64,000 nucleotides of DNA, from assembly GCA_963761525.1 (NCBI GenBank), contig CAVXHG010000002.1, positions 863,106 to 927,105 of the forward strand. The letters are read 5' to 3'. The translations under genes and the position numbers were made by a program. The DNA comes from BOG-931 sp963761525. Lineage in GTDB: Bacteria > Pseudomonadota > Alphaproteobacteria > Rhizobiales > Xanthobacteraceae. The notes below the pieces were generated by a model that made no database searches, was not told the DNA's origin, and saw only the letters and a program-made list of their open reading frames with translations. This document shows positions 46,230-54,902 of the stretch, piece after piece. Each line of letters opens with the position of its first letter. The first letter of the stretch is position 1.

Positions 46230-47459
46230 ATTCGATCGCCAGCCTGGCGGCAGCTCTGGCCAAGGCGCAGGGCGAACTGGTCAATCCGGAGAAGTCGCTG
46301 ACGGCGACCATCCGATCGGATGGTCCGAGGGGCGACGGAGCAGACGTTTCGCTATGCGTCGCTGTCGAGCGGGCTCGACATCGTGCGCAAGACCTTGGGC
46401 CAGCATGAGATCGCGACCGTGCAGACGACCGCGATCGATCAGGCCGCCGGCGTCGTCAATCTGACGACCGTGCTGGCGCATGCGTCCGGGGAATGGATTG
46501 CCTCGGATTGGCCGGTCTGCGCCATCAGCGAAACCGCAACCCCGCATCGGATGGGGGCGGCGCTGACCTATGCCCGGCGCTATGCGCTGTTCACGCTGGT
46601 CGGGATTGCCGGCGAGGACGATCTCGATGCGCCCGATCTCGCGACGCCGACCGAGCCAGCTGCCAGGACCGCAGAAGCCGGAAGCCAACCAGCAACGGGC
46701 GGCTGCAACGGCAGTCATCACCATCCTGCTCGCAACGCTCAGCACCGAGCCGCGGCGCAAAGGTCCATTCGAAAATTGCCGAGCCAATGCTTGGCGCCGA
46801 AGCATCGGCCGAGCTGCGCGATCGGCTGATCGCCGAACTCAATGACGCTCGCCTGCGGCGATGACGCCGCGCTGTGGGCGCATCGGTCGTCTGCCTGAAA
46901 AGAACAAACTGACCGCAGCCGATGCCCAGCGCGTCGAGGATGCCTTCCAGGCCAAACTGGCGACGTTCGCGACGCTTGCCGCATGCGAAGGACAAACGCC
47001 GGACAGCGGCCGAGCCGCCAGCAACCGCCAGTCGATCCGCAGCCGCGACAGGCCAAGAAACGGTCGCGGTCGAAAGGCATCGACAAGAGCGCGCTGGCAT
47101 TCCCGGAGCCGCGCCGGGTTCGTGACCGCGATCACGTCAGGTATGTGGCCAAGCAGCCTTGCCTGATCTGCGGCCGGCAACCCTGCGATGCCCACCACCT
47201 GCGCTTCGCGCAAAGCCGCGCGCTCGGCCGCAAGGTCAGCGATGAGTTCACCGTGCCGCTGTGCCGCGGCCATCATCGCGAGGTGCACCGCTGCGGCGAT
47301 GAAGCCGCATGGTGGAGGAAGGCCGGCATCGATCCGACCGTCACTGCCCGCGCGCTTTGGCTCGAAACGCATCCGCTGCCGACGATCAGGCAAACGCGGG
47401 TCAGGGGCGACAGCCGCAAGCGCCACCGTCGGCACCGCCCAAAGAACCGCCAAGCCTGA
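46226..47459 (+). pseudogene. ERF-family single-strand annealing protein with HNH-like C-terminus, multiply frameshifted
   Basis: A GTG at 46226 overlaps the YqaJ stop and opens NSIASLAAALAKAQGELVNP. After an extra base in the GGGG at 46329-46332 it continues FRYASLSSGLDIVRKTLGQ and RMGAALTYARRYALFTLVG, the ERF core. Further breaks (about 46760, 46855 and 46975) lead through KIAEPMLGAEASAEL and NKLTAADAQRVEDAFQAKLA to a zinc/HNH-like tail: CLICGRQPCDAHHLRF and VPLCRGHHREVH. ERF proteins anneal ssDNA for phage recombination. With about four breaks, function is doubtful unless they are sequencing errors. Confidence 0.75.
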
Positions 47460-47522
47460 TCGGCCGGCGAACAGCCGCGAGGCAAATTACAAAACGAAGC
47501 CAATTATCGCGGCTGGCCCGCA

Positions 47523-48170
47523 ATGACTTCATTCAGGCAGATCGAGGCCAACCGCCGCAATGCGCGCAAAGCACCGGCCCGAATACCGAAGAAGGCAAAC
47601 AGCGCTCCCGCTGCAATGCCGTCCGCCATGGGCTCACGGCCGAAACGGTCATCGGTGCGCTGGAGGACGCTGAGGATTACAAAGCGTTCGAACTGTCCGT
47701 GACATCGCGACTATGATGCTCAGTCAGCCGTCGAGCGGGAACTGGTGTTGCGATTGGCCAGTCTGCTGTGGCGGCTGCGCCGCGCCACCGCAATGGAGAC
47801 CGGTCTGCTCCAAATCCAGAGCGAGATCCTGCAGGAGGCAAGGTCAGTGCACGCAAACCGGATTTGCAGCCGAGGGAACGCTACCTCAACAGCATAATGC
47901 AATGCAAAGGATCGGCCTCCGATCTTCACCATCACGATGCGAGGAAATGATCAGTATGATGACCAGGAAGGAACGGCCAGACCCTATCGCCGACTTATTG
48001 CGCAATGCTTCTTGCGGCTTGCCAATGTCGACAACGGCGCCTTTGAACGCATCGGCCGCTACGAGACCATGCTTTGGCGCCAAGCGCGCCAGATTCTCTT
48101 TACGCTAGAGGTATTGCGTCGAAAAAATCTAAACGAGGTCGGACATTATCAAGCCGACAGATTGCGGTTC
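47523..48170 (+). pseudogene. Rhizobial hypothetical protein, multiply frameshifted
   Basis: Pieces in different frames form a type of protein I recall from Bradyrhizobium: MTSFRQIEANRRNA, then STGPNTEEGKQRSRCNAVRH and VIGALEDAEDYKAFE, then DYDAQSAVERELVLRLASLL and LRRATAMETGLLQIQSE, and finally AQCFLRLANVDNGAFERIG and LWRQARQILFTLEVL. At least four indels separate them. The N-terminal SRCNAVRHGL element also occurs in transposon- and phage-linked proteins. The function is unknown; the end is placed after the last recognisable piece. Confidence 0.5.
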
Positions 48171-48221
48171 GTACTATTTGCGATAATGGAGTTTCGTCCT
48201 TTGCGCCCGCCGCCTGGCCGA

Positions 48222-48490
48222 TCACTCGATCTCTTCGATTAACTTGCGCGATTGCCTCAGCAGGCTCGAAGCCTGTCGGCGTTGCTCAATGGCTTCGCGC
48301 GTAAACCGCCCATGTTTTAGAGCATTTTTATTGCCGCGCGGAGCGCCAGATCCCGGCGCGCCGCCATGCATCCGACAACGCCTTTTCCGCTCACCGCCGG
48401 AGACATGCAAGGCTTGCCCGATCGCGTTTTGGCCCCGCACCGCAGGCTCGACAGCATCGGGCCAGTATTACGCGGATGATTGCCCGTCAT
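48222..48490 (-). CDS. HGGAxGSGAPxGNxNAxKHG-motif protein (frameshifted near 48385)
   Basis: The likely start is the ATG at 48490 (MTGNHPRNTGPML). RCGAKTRSGKPCMSPAVSGK is followed, after removing one base near 48385, by KRCRMHGGAPGSGAPRGNK, then NALKHG and RQASSLLRQSRKLIEEIE. This cysteine/histidine plus GAPxGNxNA motif is frequent in small phage-associated (terminase-neighbour) proteins of rhizobia. About 88 residues. It probably belongs to the same mobile island. Confidence 0.55.
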
Positions 48491-48533
48491 CTTTTTGCCT
48501 ACGCCGCACCGGAGGCTAACCCGCTCCGGGTTT

Positions 48534-48910
48534 TCAATGGTCGGCATTGGGTTGCCGCGCATCGGTGAGGGCGCGTGTCTGATCCGCGGGATTTTGCGGC
48601 GCCGCGGCGCGTGCAGCTTGATTGATATTACCAACGATCGCTTGTCCGCCTTCACCCACCGTTACATGTTGAACCGTGACTTTCTGCTCTCCGCCGGTCC
48701 GGTAGCGCTTGAGCGCCTCCAGCTGCATCGCGAAGGTCCGCGCCAGCTTGTTGAGTGCGCGCTCGGCGTTATCCTGTTGCGGTATGTTCTCGACGCACGC
48801 GAGCCGCTTCGCGAAAAGTCATTGTTGCCAGATGGATGGCCGCCATCTGGGCCGCGAGCATCGCCTCGAGGTGATCGTTTGTTTTTATATCTTTGATTAT
48901 CGGAAAGCAT
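48534..48910 (-). pseudogene. Rhizobial hypothetical protein, frameshifted
   Basis: Pieces MLAAQMAAIHLATMTF and VENIPQQDNAERALNKLA join RTFAMQLEALKRYRTGGEQ and VTVQHVTVGEGGQAIVGN after removal of one base near 48810. A second shift near 48890 is needed to reach the ATG at 48910. The C-terminal 'KVTVQHV..GGQAIVGN' end is a type I recall from rhizobial genomes next to the preceding motif protein. The function is unknown. Confidence 0.5.
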
Positions 48911-49401
48911 AAAATTCAGCCCGCTGCTGCACTTAATCGTGCCATCGCGAGCAGACAGATTTGCGAGTTGTTCAATCAGGCCTTGGGCGAAAACCGGGGT
49001 CCGCCGTTCCTAGGGCTTCCTTGAGTAGCTTCGAATCCGACAGTGAGATCCGCATGATCTAGCGTTAGGTCTGAGTGATTTTCCATCTTTAGACGCCGGC
49101 CTTTAGCCGCGGAACCGGGCATTCCGGCGGACTTTCGCATGCGTTGCTTGCTAGAGTACTGTAGCGCTCGCGCTCAGTCGGCCCATACTGCGGTCCGCCA
49201 GATTTAAGTCGATCTTTCTTGCGTTGCCGAAGGTCAGTGCACCCTCCAGCCGCCTGGCGAGACACGCCCTACGGGTAATTCCTTATCTATTTAGCGGGGG
49301 GCAACTCGCCAGTTAGGCCCCCCGTCAAAAAACGGATACTTTGCCTAGGGTTGTTTTGCTAATTTTTCGCATACCCTACCCCTTAATTCCCCCTCGCATC
49401 T
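48911..49401. other. Non-coding stretch with a hairpin
   Basis: About 490 bp with no supported gene. It contains an 8-bp G/C hairpin (CGGGGGGC at 49295-49302, GCCCCCCG at 49317-49324), followed on the plus strand by an A-run. It is not a standard intrinsic terminator for either strand. Confidence 0.45.
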
Positions 49402-49701
49402 GTGACCTCGCCCGAGATCGAACTCCGCGAGACCGAGCTGACCCACCTCAACGATCAGTCAATCCGGCGCCCCCTCGAAGCCGCGGGTGCCCAATTCATC
49501 GACGCAGACTCGGGAGCGCGCGCCGGGGTCAGGTTGCGGGATTCGCGGCTCAAGGAAAGACAAACTCGAACGGGATCGACGACGATCTCTGGGCAGCAAG
49601 CCGAAGCCTGGTATTCACAACCAAAACGGCTTCCACGAGAGGTCTGTCTTGCTATCGCCACGTCAAAACGTGAGAATCAGCAAGGGAAAGGAGCCGGTTG
49701 A
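49402..49701 (+). pseudogene. C-terminal remnant of an XRE-type regulator
   Basis: A 99-codon frame contains SIRRPLEAAGAQFIDADSG and GVRLRDSR, which matches the C-terminal tail of XRE regulators such as the one at 45023 (LRKALEMAGLEFIDENGGG, GVRLRK). The helix-turn-helix is absent. The remaining residues have no recognisable similarity and may be non-coding. Confidence 0.5.
49598..49694 (+). repeat. Right copy of an imperfect direct repeat of about 100 bp
   Basis: Partner of 44412-44512. It runs from AAGCCGAAGCC to AGGGAAAGGAG and ends just before the start of a small membrane protein gene. The two copies bracket the prophage-like island. Confidence 0.65.
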
Positions 49702-49705
49702 TTCG

Positions 49706-49942
49706 ATGATGGGGACTGGTCTGATGTCTGATCGCGATCGCTTGGATCGGATCGAGCGAAAGATCAATAGGATTGGGCGCTTTGTGCTATTCGGCATTGC
49801 GCTTTTCTTTGTCGCCGCCGCCGTCCTGGCTGAGGGGTATTACGACCGCCTTGTCATCGGCTATGGGAATGTTATTGCCGCCGCACTCGTCGTCAATTGT
49901 ACTGATGTTTTTTGTCTGGGCTCGAGCACCGTTTCGCGACTG
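49706..49942 (+). CDS. Small two-segment membrane protein (frameshifted near 49900)
   Basis: Starts at 49706 (a GGAG lies 12 bases upstream; the Met at 49724 is an alternative). MSDRDRLDRIERKINRIGRF is a basic amphipathic helix, then FVLFGIALFFVAAAVLA is a first membrane segment. One extra base near 49900 hides a second segment (VIAAALV, then VLMFFVWARAPFRD) with a stop at 49942. About 78 residues. The function is unknown. Confidence 0.5.
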
Positions 49943-50079
49943 ATATAGTCCCGGCTAATCCGTCTTTCGACGCAGATTTAGAGCTATTGTTAGCGGCGAG
50001 CATGTCCGCGTAACAAGGCATGCGCTTGAACGCAAATGCCTGCGCCCAAGCGAGAGTTCTGGCCCTATTGCGCATCATC

Positions 50080-51252
50080 ATGCCTAAATTGCTTTATCTC
50101 ATTACCGAGGACTGGTTTTTCGTCTCGCACTTTTTGCCGATGGCGCAGGTCGCCCGGGAGTGTGGATTTGAAGTGGCGGTAGCCACCCGTGTCCGCGATG
50201 CCGCCGACCAAATCAAGGCGAGCGGTATCTCGGTCATTCCCATCGAAGGCAGGCGCGGCAGTTTCAGTCCCCTGGCTGCCCTCAGCCACTTCATCCGGGT
50301 GATTTCGATCGTGCGGGCGCAACGCCCGGATATCGTCCATTGTATCGCGCTGCAACCGATCATGATTGGCGGTCTTGCGGCGAGGCTCGCGGGCGCCAAA
50401 GCGCTGGTCCTCGCACCTACAGGTCTGGGATATCTCTGGCTGAAGCCGGGGATTATGGGCCGTCTCGTCCGCGGCCTCGTGCGCTTTGTGGTCGGTTCAC
50501 TGCTGCATGGCCGGGGCACGCGCTATCTGTTCGAGAACCGGGAGGACCCGGTTGCGCTGGGCCTTGACCCCGATGCTCCCAATATAACCATCGTGGGTGG
50601 CGCGGGCGTCGAGCTTTCGGAATTTTCCGTCTCGGCCGAGCCGCCAGCGCCGCCCGTTCGTGTTGCCGTTGTAGCGCGGATGATTTGGCCGAAAGGCATC
50701 GGCGAGGCCGTCGCGGCGGTTCGCCGGGCGCGCGTATTGGGGGCGCAAGTCGAACTTGATCTTTACGGTCAGCCCGATCCGTCCAATCCTAAGTCCATTC
50801 CTGAGCAGACTTTGCGGGACTGGTCGTCGCTGCCGGGAATCGCCTGGCGGGGTCACACCAAGGATATAGCCGCCGTATGGCGCGATCATCACGTTGCGCT
50901 TTTTCTTTCGGCTTATCCGGAGGGGCTGCCGCGGACATTGGTCGAAGCCGCCGCTGCGGGCCGTCCGATTGTGACGACCGACGTCACCGGTTGCCGCGAA
51001 GTCGTGCGTGATGGCGTCGAAGGTTTCCTGGTGCCGCCCGGCGACGAAGAGGCCGCTGCCCGCGCGCTGGTTAAACTGGCCGCCGATCCGGCGTTGCGGG
51101 CAAGGCTTGGCGCGGCCGCGAGAGCGCGTTTTGAGGAGCGATTTACCGCGGAAGCCGTCAAACGGAAGGTTCGTGACCTTTATCGGTCGTTGGACGTAAC
51201 CCCCGCTGGCCGAAGCGGGCGGTCAAGCCAGGACCCCCTCCCGCCTGAATAA
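50080..51252 (+). CDS. Family 4 glycosyltransferase
   Basis: The start at 50080 (MPKLLYLITEDWFFVSHFL) is preferred over an upstream Met at 50020. GT-B fold of family 4: the N-terminal PMAQVARECGFEVAVAT and IVHCIALQPIMIGG are typical, and the C-terminal domain has YPEGLPRTLVEAAAAGRPIV with the E-x7-E nucleotide-sugar site and TDVTGCREVV. About 390 residues. It uses an NDP-activated sugar for transfer to a lipid carrier or chain. It begins the second sugar block (50-64 kb). Confidence 0.9.
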   Translation: MPKLLYLITEDWFFVSHFLPMAQVARECGFEVAVATRVRDAADQIKASGISVIPIEGRRGSFSPLAALSHFIRVISIVRAQRPDIVHCIALQPIMIGGLAARLAGAKALVLAPTGLGYLWLKPGIMGRLVRGLVRFVVGSLLHGRGTRYLFENREDPVALGLDPDAPNITIVGGAGVELSEFSVSAEPPAPPVRVAVVARMIWPKGIGEAVAAVRRARVLGAQVELDLYGQPDPSNPKSIPEQTLRDWSSLPGIAWRGHTKDIAAVWRDHHVALFLSAYPEGLPRTLVEAAAAGRPIVTTDVTGCREVVRDGVEGFLVPPGDEEAAARALVKLAADPALRARLGAAARARFEERFTAEAVKRKVRDLYRSLDVTPAGRSGRSSQDPLPPE

Positions 51253-51322
51253 GGCGACGTTAACCCGCCAGAACCTAAAATCGTCCCACAAACTCGTCAA
51301 AAATTTACGAGTGGACCATTTC

Positions 51323-52315
51323 ATGGCGGATCATCGTCCGGGCATTCGCTACAGCATCGTTGTGCCAGTCTTCAATGAGGAAGCTGTGCTTCCGATGCTG
51401 TTGCGGCGTCTGGGGCTGCTGATGGAGCAGCTCGACGGATCGGCCGAAACGATCTTTGTCGATGACGGCAGCTCAGATTGCAGTCCCATCATTCTGCAAT
51501 CCCTCGTTCGAAGCGATCCACGCTACCGCTATATCGGTCTGTCTCGCAATTTCGGTCACCAGGTCGCGATCACAGCCGGGATGGACGCGGCCGCCGGCGA
51601 TGCGATCATCGTCATGGACGCCGATCTGCAAGACCCTCCTGAGATCGTCGGAGAGATGATCGCAAAATGGAAAGAAGGCTTCGACGTCGTCTACGCGCGC
51701 CGTTTGTCACGCGCCGGTGAGAGCGCCTTCAAGCGTGCAACCGCGAATTTATTCTACAAGTTGCTTGAGCGAATGTCTTCGATCGCAATTCCGGCGGATG
51801 TCGGAGACTTTCGCCTGATAGACCGCAAGGTGCTGGACGTGTTGCGCCGCATGCCGGAGCAGGATCGCTTTATAAGGGGCATGATCGCGTGGCTGGGCTT
51901 TCGGCAAACCGAAGTGACGTTTCATCGATTGCCAAGGCTGGCAGGAGAAACCAAGTATCCGCTGTTAAAGATGGTCCGCCTGGCGGTGAGCGGCGCACTC
52001 AGCTTTTCCGATGTCCCCTTGCGGCTTGCGATTTGGTTCGGGTTGAGCGTGTCGGTGTGCGCGGTGCTGTACGGCTGTTACGTGGCAAGCCTTTGGTTCC
52101 TGAACAGCCATCTCGTTGAAGGATGGTCGTCGACTATTATTGTCGTTTCGTTCCTGTGCGGCATCAACATGCTCATGACCGGTATCATGGGCCTCTATAT
52201 CGGTCGCATCCACGCCGAGGTGAAGCGGCGGCCGTTGTATGTTGTGTCGCAAAGACTGGGATTCGAACGGGAGGCCATGCAAGCGCGCGCGCCGCTAAGC
52301 GCGTCGGCGGACTGA
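51323..52315 (+). CDS. Polyprenyl-phosphate glycosyltransferase, family 2 (GtrB/DPM1-like)
   Basis: The start is the ATG at 51323, or a GTG at 51311. SIVVPVFNEEAVLPML and TIFVDDGSSD mark GT2, and VMDADLQDPPE is the DxD. RFIRGMIAWLGF and FHRLPRLAGETKYPL are GtrB-type elements. Two C-terminal membrane segments (about residues 232-255 and 265-290) anchor it. GtrB-type enzymes charge undecaprenyl phosphate with glucose or a related sugar, which GT-C transferases such as those at 57-62 kb then use on the periplasmic side. Confidence 0.9.
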   Translation: MADHRPGIRYSIVVPVFNEEAVLPMLLRRLGLLMEQLDGSAETIFVDDGSSDCSPIILQSLVRSDPRYRYIGLSRNFGHQVAITAGMDAAAGDAIIVMDADLQDPPEIVGEMIAKWKEGFDVVYARRLSRAGESAFKRATANLFYKLLERMSSIAIPADVGDFRLIDRKVLDVLRRMPEQDRFIRGMIAWLGFRQTEVTFHRLPRLAGETKYPLLKMVRLAVSGALSFSDVPLRLAIWFGLSVSVCAVLYGCYVASLWFLNSHLVEGWSSTIIVVSFLCGINMLMTGIMGLYIGRIHAEVKRRPLYVVSQRLGFEREAMQARAPLSASAD

Positions 52316-52324
52316 ACAAGCCGC

Positions 52325-53011
52325 ATGAGCGAGCTTTTCGACAAATACGACAAGAGCTATAGGGCGGTTGTCCAGTCGTCGATCGACTTCTCCGGCCTGC
52401 CGCACAGTTTTTTCACCGCCGCCAAGGCGAACGCGCTGCGCGAGCTCGCGGCCACCCGTCTGACAGGGATGAATGATCTCCACATGCTCGATGTCGGCTG
52501 CGGCATCGGCGAATTTCATCCCTTCGTACGGGGCATGTTCGGTCGGATATGCGGCGCCGATGTCTCCACGGCGAGCATCGCCCAAGCCCGGATCAGAAAT
52601 CCCGGCGTTGAGTACGAAGCCTATGCCGGCGACGTTCTGCCTTACGACAGCGCGGCCTTCGATCTTTCGATTGCAATCTGCGTGCTGCACCATGTGCTGC
52701 CGTCGCAATGGGCCGGCTTTCTTCGCGAGATGCGGCGCGTAGTCCGCCCCGGCGGCCTGGTCTGTCTCATTGAACACAATCCGCTCAATCCATTGACGAG
52801 GCTCGCGGTAGCGCGCTGTGAATTTGACCGCGATGCGGTACTACTGCGTGCCGGCCGGATGCGTGCGCTACTGGCGGACGCCGGACTCCGCGACGTCCAA
52901 TCGCATCATTTCCTGCTATTGCCATCGGCAGCGCCGCTGGCTCAGCGTATCGAGCGCCGCTTGGGGCGCATCCCACTGGGCGCACAGTATATCGCCAGTG
53001 GTATCGCGTAG
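52325..53011 (+). CDS. Class I SAM-dependent methyltransferase
   Basis: Intact protein of 228 residues, nine bases after the GT2 gene. HMLDVGCGIGEFHPF at 53-67 is motif I, and AAFDLSIAICVLHHVLPSQW is motif IV followed by MRRVVRPGGLVCLIEHNP. It is of the Methyltransf_11 type. The acceptor may be a polyprenyl-linked or nucleotide sugar, judging from the gene order. Confidence 0.83.
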   Translation: MSELFDKYDKSYRAVVQSSIDFSGLPHSFFTAAKANALRELAATRLTGMNDLHMLDVGCGIGEFHPFVRGMFGRICGADVSTASIAQARIRNPGVEYEAYAGDVLPYDSAAFDLSIAICVLHHVLPSQWAGFLREMRRVVRPGGLVCLIEHNPLNPLTRLAVARCEFDRDAVLLRAGRMRALLADAGLRDVQSHHFLLLPSAAPLAQRIERRLGRIPLGAQYIASGIA

Positions 53012-53197
53012 GCTTGGGCGATTTCACACCGGTTCGCCGGCCAGCGTCCCGAGTGTGTGGGGTCCATAGAAACAAAGATCTCAAGCTCTTACGCCCAGCG
53101 GGCCGGAGTTTATATCTTTCTCGGTTCGTTCGCGTGCGTGTATGACGTCGCAAGATCAACGCTCCTGCTTGGCCACCTTGATTTGGGATAGGGATCG

Positions 53198-53840
53198 ATG
53201 ACGCTCGTTGATGCGGGATTGTGGTGCGGGATCGGCGAAGGCGATTTCGCAGGACGTCCGGCATTATTTCTCGATCGTGACGGCGTTGTCGTCGTCGATA
53301 CCAATTATCTCGGCCGGGTCGAAGACCTGCAAATGATCGCCGGATCGGCTGAGGCGATCGCGCGCTGCAATATTTTGGGAATTCCCGTCGTGCTGGTGAC
53401 CAATCAATCCGGCATTGGACGCGGCTATTACGACTGGGAAGGATTTCAGGCGGTTCAGGGCGCTTTAGCTTCGGAATTGGCCCGAGGCGGCGCTCACCTC
53501 GACGCTGTTCTGGCGTGCGCCTATCACAAGGACGGCAATGATCCTTTGCGGGTCGACAATCATCCCTGGCGCAAACCTAATCCGGGCATGATCGTAACGG
53601 CGGCTGAGCGCATGGGTCTCGATTTGCCGCGCTCGTGGATCGTCGGCGATCAATGTCCATGATCTCGCTGCCGGACGCGGCGCAAGCTTGGCTGGCGGGA
53701 CATTGCTGACTGCCAGCGGTCACGATAGGCAGGAAGCGTTGGCGCTCGCGGGCGCTCGGTTCTCGGTCGACGTGGCGTTCAATCTGGCCGGCGCCGTGGA
53801 CAAGCTGTTAGAGCAAGGCCTGCTCGGGACGAGGCAATGA
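53198..53840 (+). CDS. gmhB: HAD-IIIA phosphatase, GmhB-like heptose-1,7-bisphosphate phosphatase (frameshifted near 53651)
   Basis: FLDRDGVVVVDTNYLG carries the HAD nucleophile and acid (Asp26, Asp28). VTNQSGIGRG is motif II and KPNPGMI motif III. CAYHKDG and NHPWRKP occupy the usual zinc loop, but the CxC pair is replaced by HPW. Removing one base near 53651 recovers VHDLAAGRGASLAGGTLLTA and a stop at 53838-53840, overlapping the next ATG. GmhB removes the C7 phosphate of heptose-1,7-bisphosphate, the step between HddA and HddC. Confidence 0.85.
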
Positions 53841-54829
53841 GCGAGACCATTCTTGTCACGGGCGCGGCCGGCTTCATCGGTTTTCATCTGACGCGCCGGC
53901 TTCTTGCCGACGGCTGGACCGTACATGGCGTCGATAATCTCAACGCCTATTACGATCCGCGATTGAAAGAGGCGCGGCTTGCAGAGCTTGCAGCTCATTC
54001 CAGCTTCCACTTCCATAGAAGCGATCTGGCCGATCGTGCCGCGACGGCTGCTATCTTCGAAAAGGTGCGTCCTCCTTATGTGGCGCATTTGGCCGCGCAG
54101 GCCGGCGTGGCCCATTCTGCCGTCGATCCAAATTCGTATATCGACGCCAATCTGGTCGGCTTCGCCAATATTCTGGAAGGCTGCCGCCACACGGCGTGTC
54201 GGCACCTCGTGTACGCGTCATCATCGTCAGTGTACGGCGCTAATCGCGAAATGCCGTTGCGGGTTTCCGACCGGGTTGACGAGCCGCTGAGTCTTTACGG
54301 TGCGACAAAAAGAGCGAACGAACTAATGGCGTATGCTTACGCGCATCAGTTCGGTCTGCCGGCGACGGGCTTGCGTTTCTTCACCGTTTACGGTCCTTGG
54401 GGCCGTCCGGATATGGCGGTTTGGCTGTTTACCGAAGCGATTTCACAAGGCCGGTCCTTGAAACTATTCAATTCCGGACATATGCGGCGGGATTTCACCT
54501 ATGTCGATGACGTGATCGAAGCAGTGGTGCGCCTCATCAAGATCGTGCCGGAAAGTTCGCCGGGCCGGGAGCAGCCACCGCACCACATTTATAACGTCGG
54601 AAACAGCCAGCCGGTCGAAGTCATCGAGCTCGTCGACATGCTGGAGAAGATCATCGGCAAGCCGGCGCGGCGCGAGTTGTTGCCTATGCGGTCCGTCGAC
54701 GTTCTGGAAACTTTTGCCGACAGTTCGGAACTTCAGCGCGTGGCAGGATTTGCGCCGCACACGCCAATCGAGCAGGGTTTGCGGCATTTCGTAGAGTGGT
54801 ACCGAAAGTACGCGGAACGCGTTTCATGA
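53837..54829 (+). CDS. UDP-glucuronate 4-epimerase-like NAD-dependent epimerase
   Basis: Intact protein of 330 residues. TGAAGFIGFHL at 8-18 binds NAD. DNLNAYYDPRLKEARL, YASSSSVYG, YGATK and FTVYGPWGRPDMA are characteristic of LspL/Cap1J/GAE-type enzymes that interconvert UDP-GlcA and UDP-GalA. RRDFTYVDDV and YNVGNSQPV complete the extended-SDR pattern. The start overlaps the gmhB stop (ATGA), giving a tight operon. Confidence 0.9.
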   Translation: MSETILVTGAAGFIGFHLTRRLLADGWTVHGVDNLNAYYDPRLKEARLAELAAHSSFHFHRSDLADRAATAAIFEKVRPPYVAHLAAQAGVAHSAVDPNSYIDANLVGFANILEGCRHTACRHLVYASSSSVYGANREMPLRVSDRVDEPLSLYGATKRANELMAYAYAHQFGLPATGLRFFTVYGPWGRPDMAVWLFTEAISQGRSLKLFNSGHMRRDFTYVDDVIEAVVRLIKIVPESSPGREQPPHHIYNVGNSQPVEVIELVDMLEKIIGKPARRELLPMRSVDVLETFADSSELQRVAGFAPHTPIEQGLRHFVEWYRKYAERVS

Positions 54830-54902
54830 ACAGGCGATTTGACACGGCCAAACGCGGCGGGCATCGCTGGTCGCAACACACTGTCGGAAGAATCGGCGGA
54901 CC

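Noticed and set aside
49295..49324. G/C hairpin as intrinsic terminator
   Set aside because: The stem is only 8 bp with a 14-base loop, followed by an A-run rather than a T-run on the plus strand and no T-run on the minus strand.
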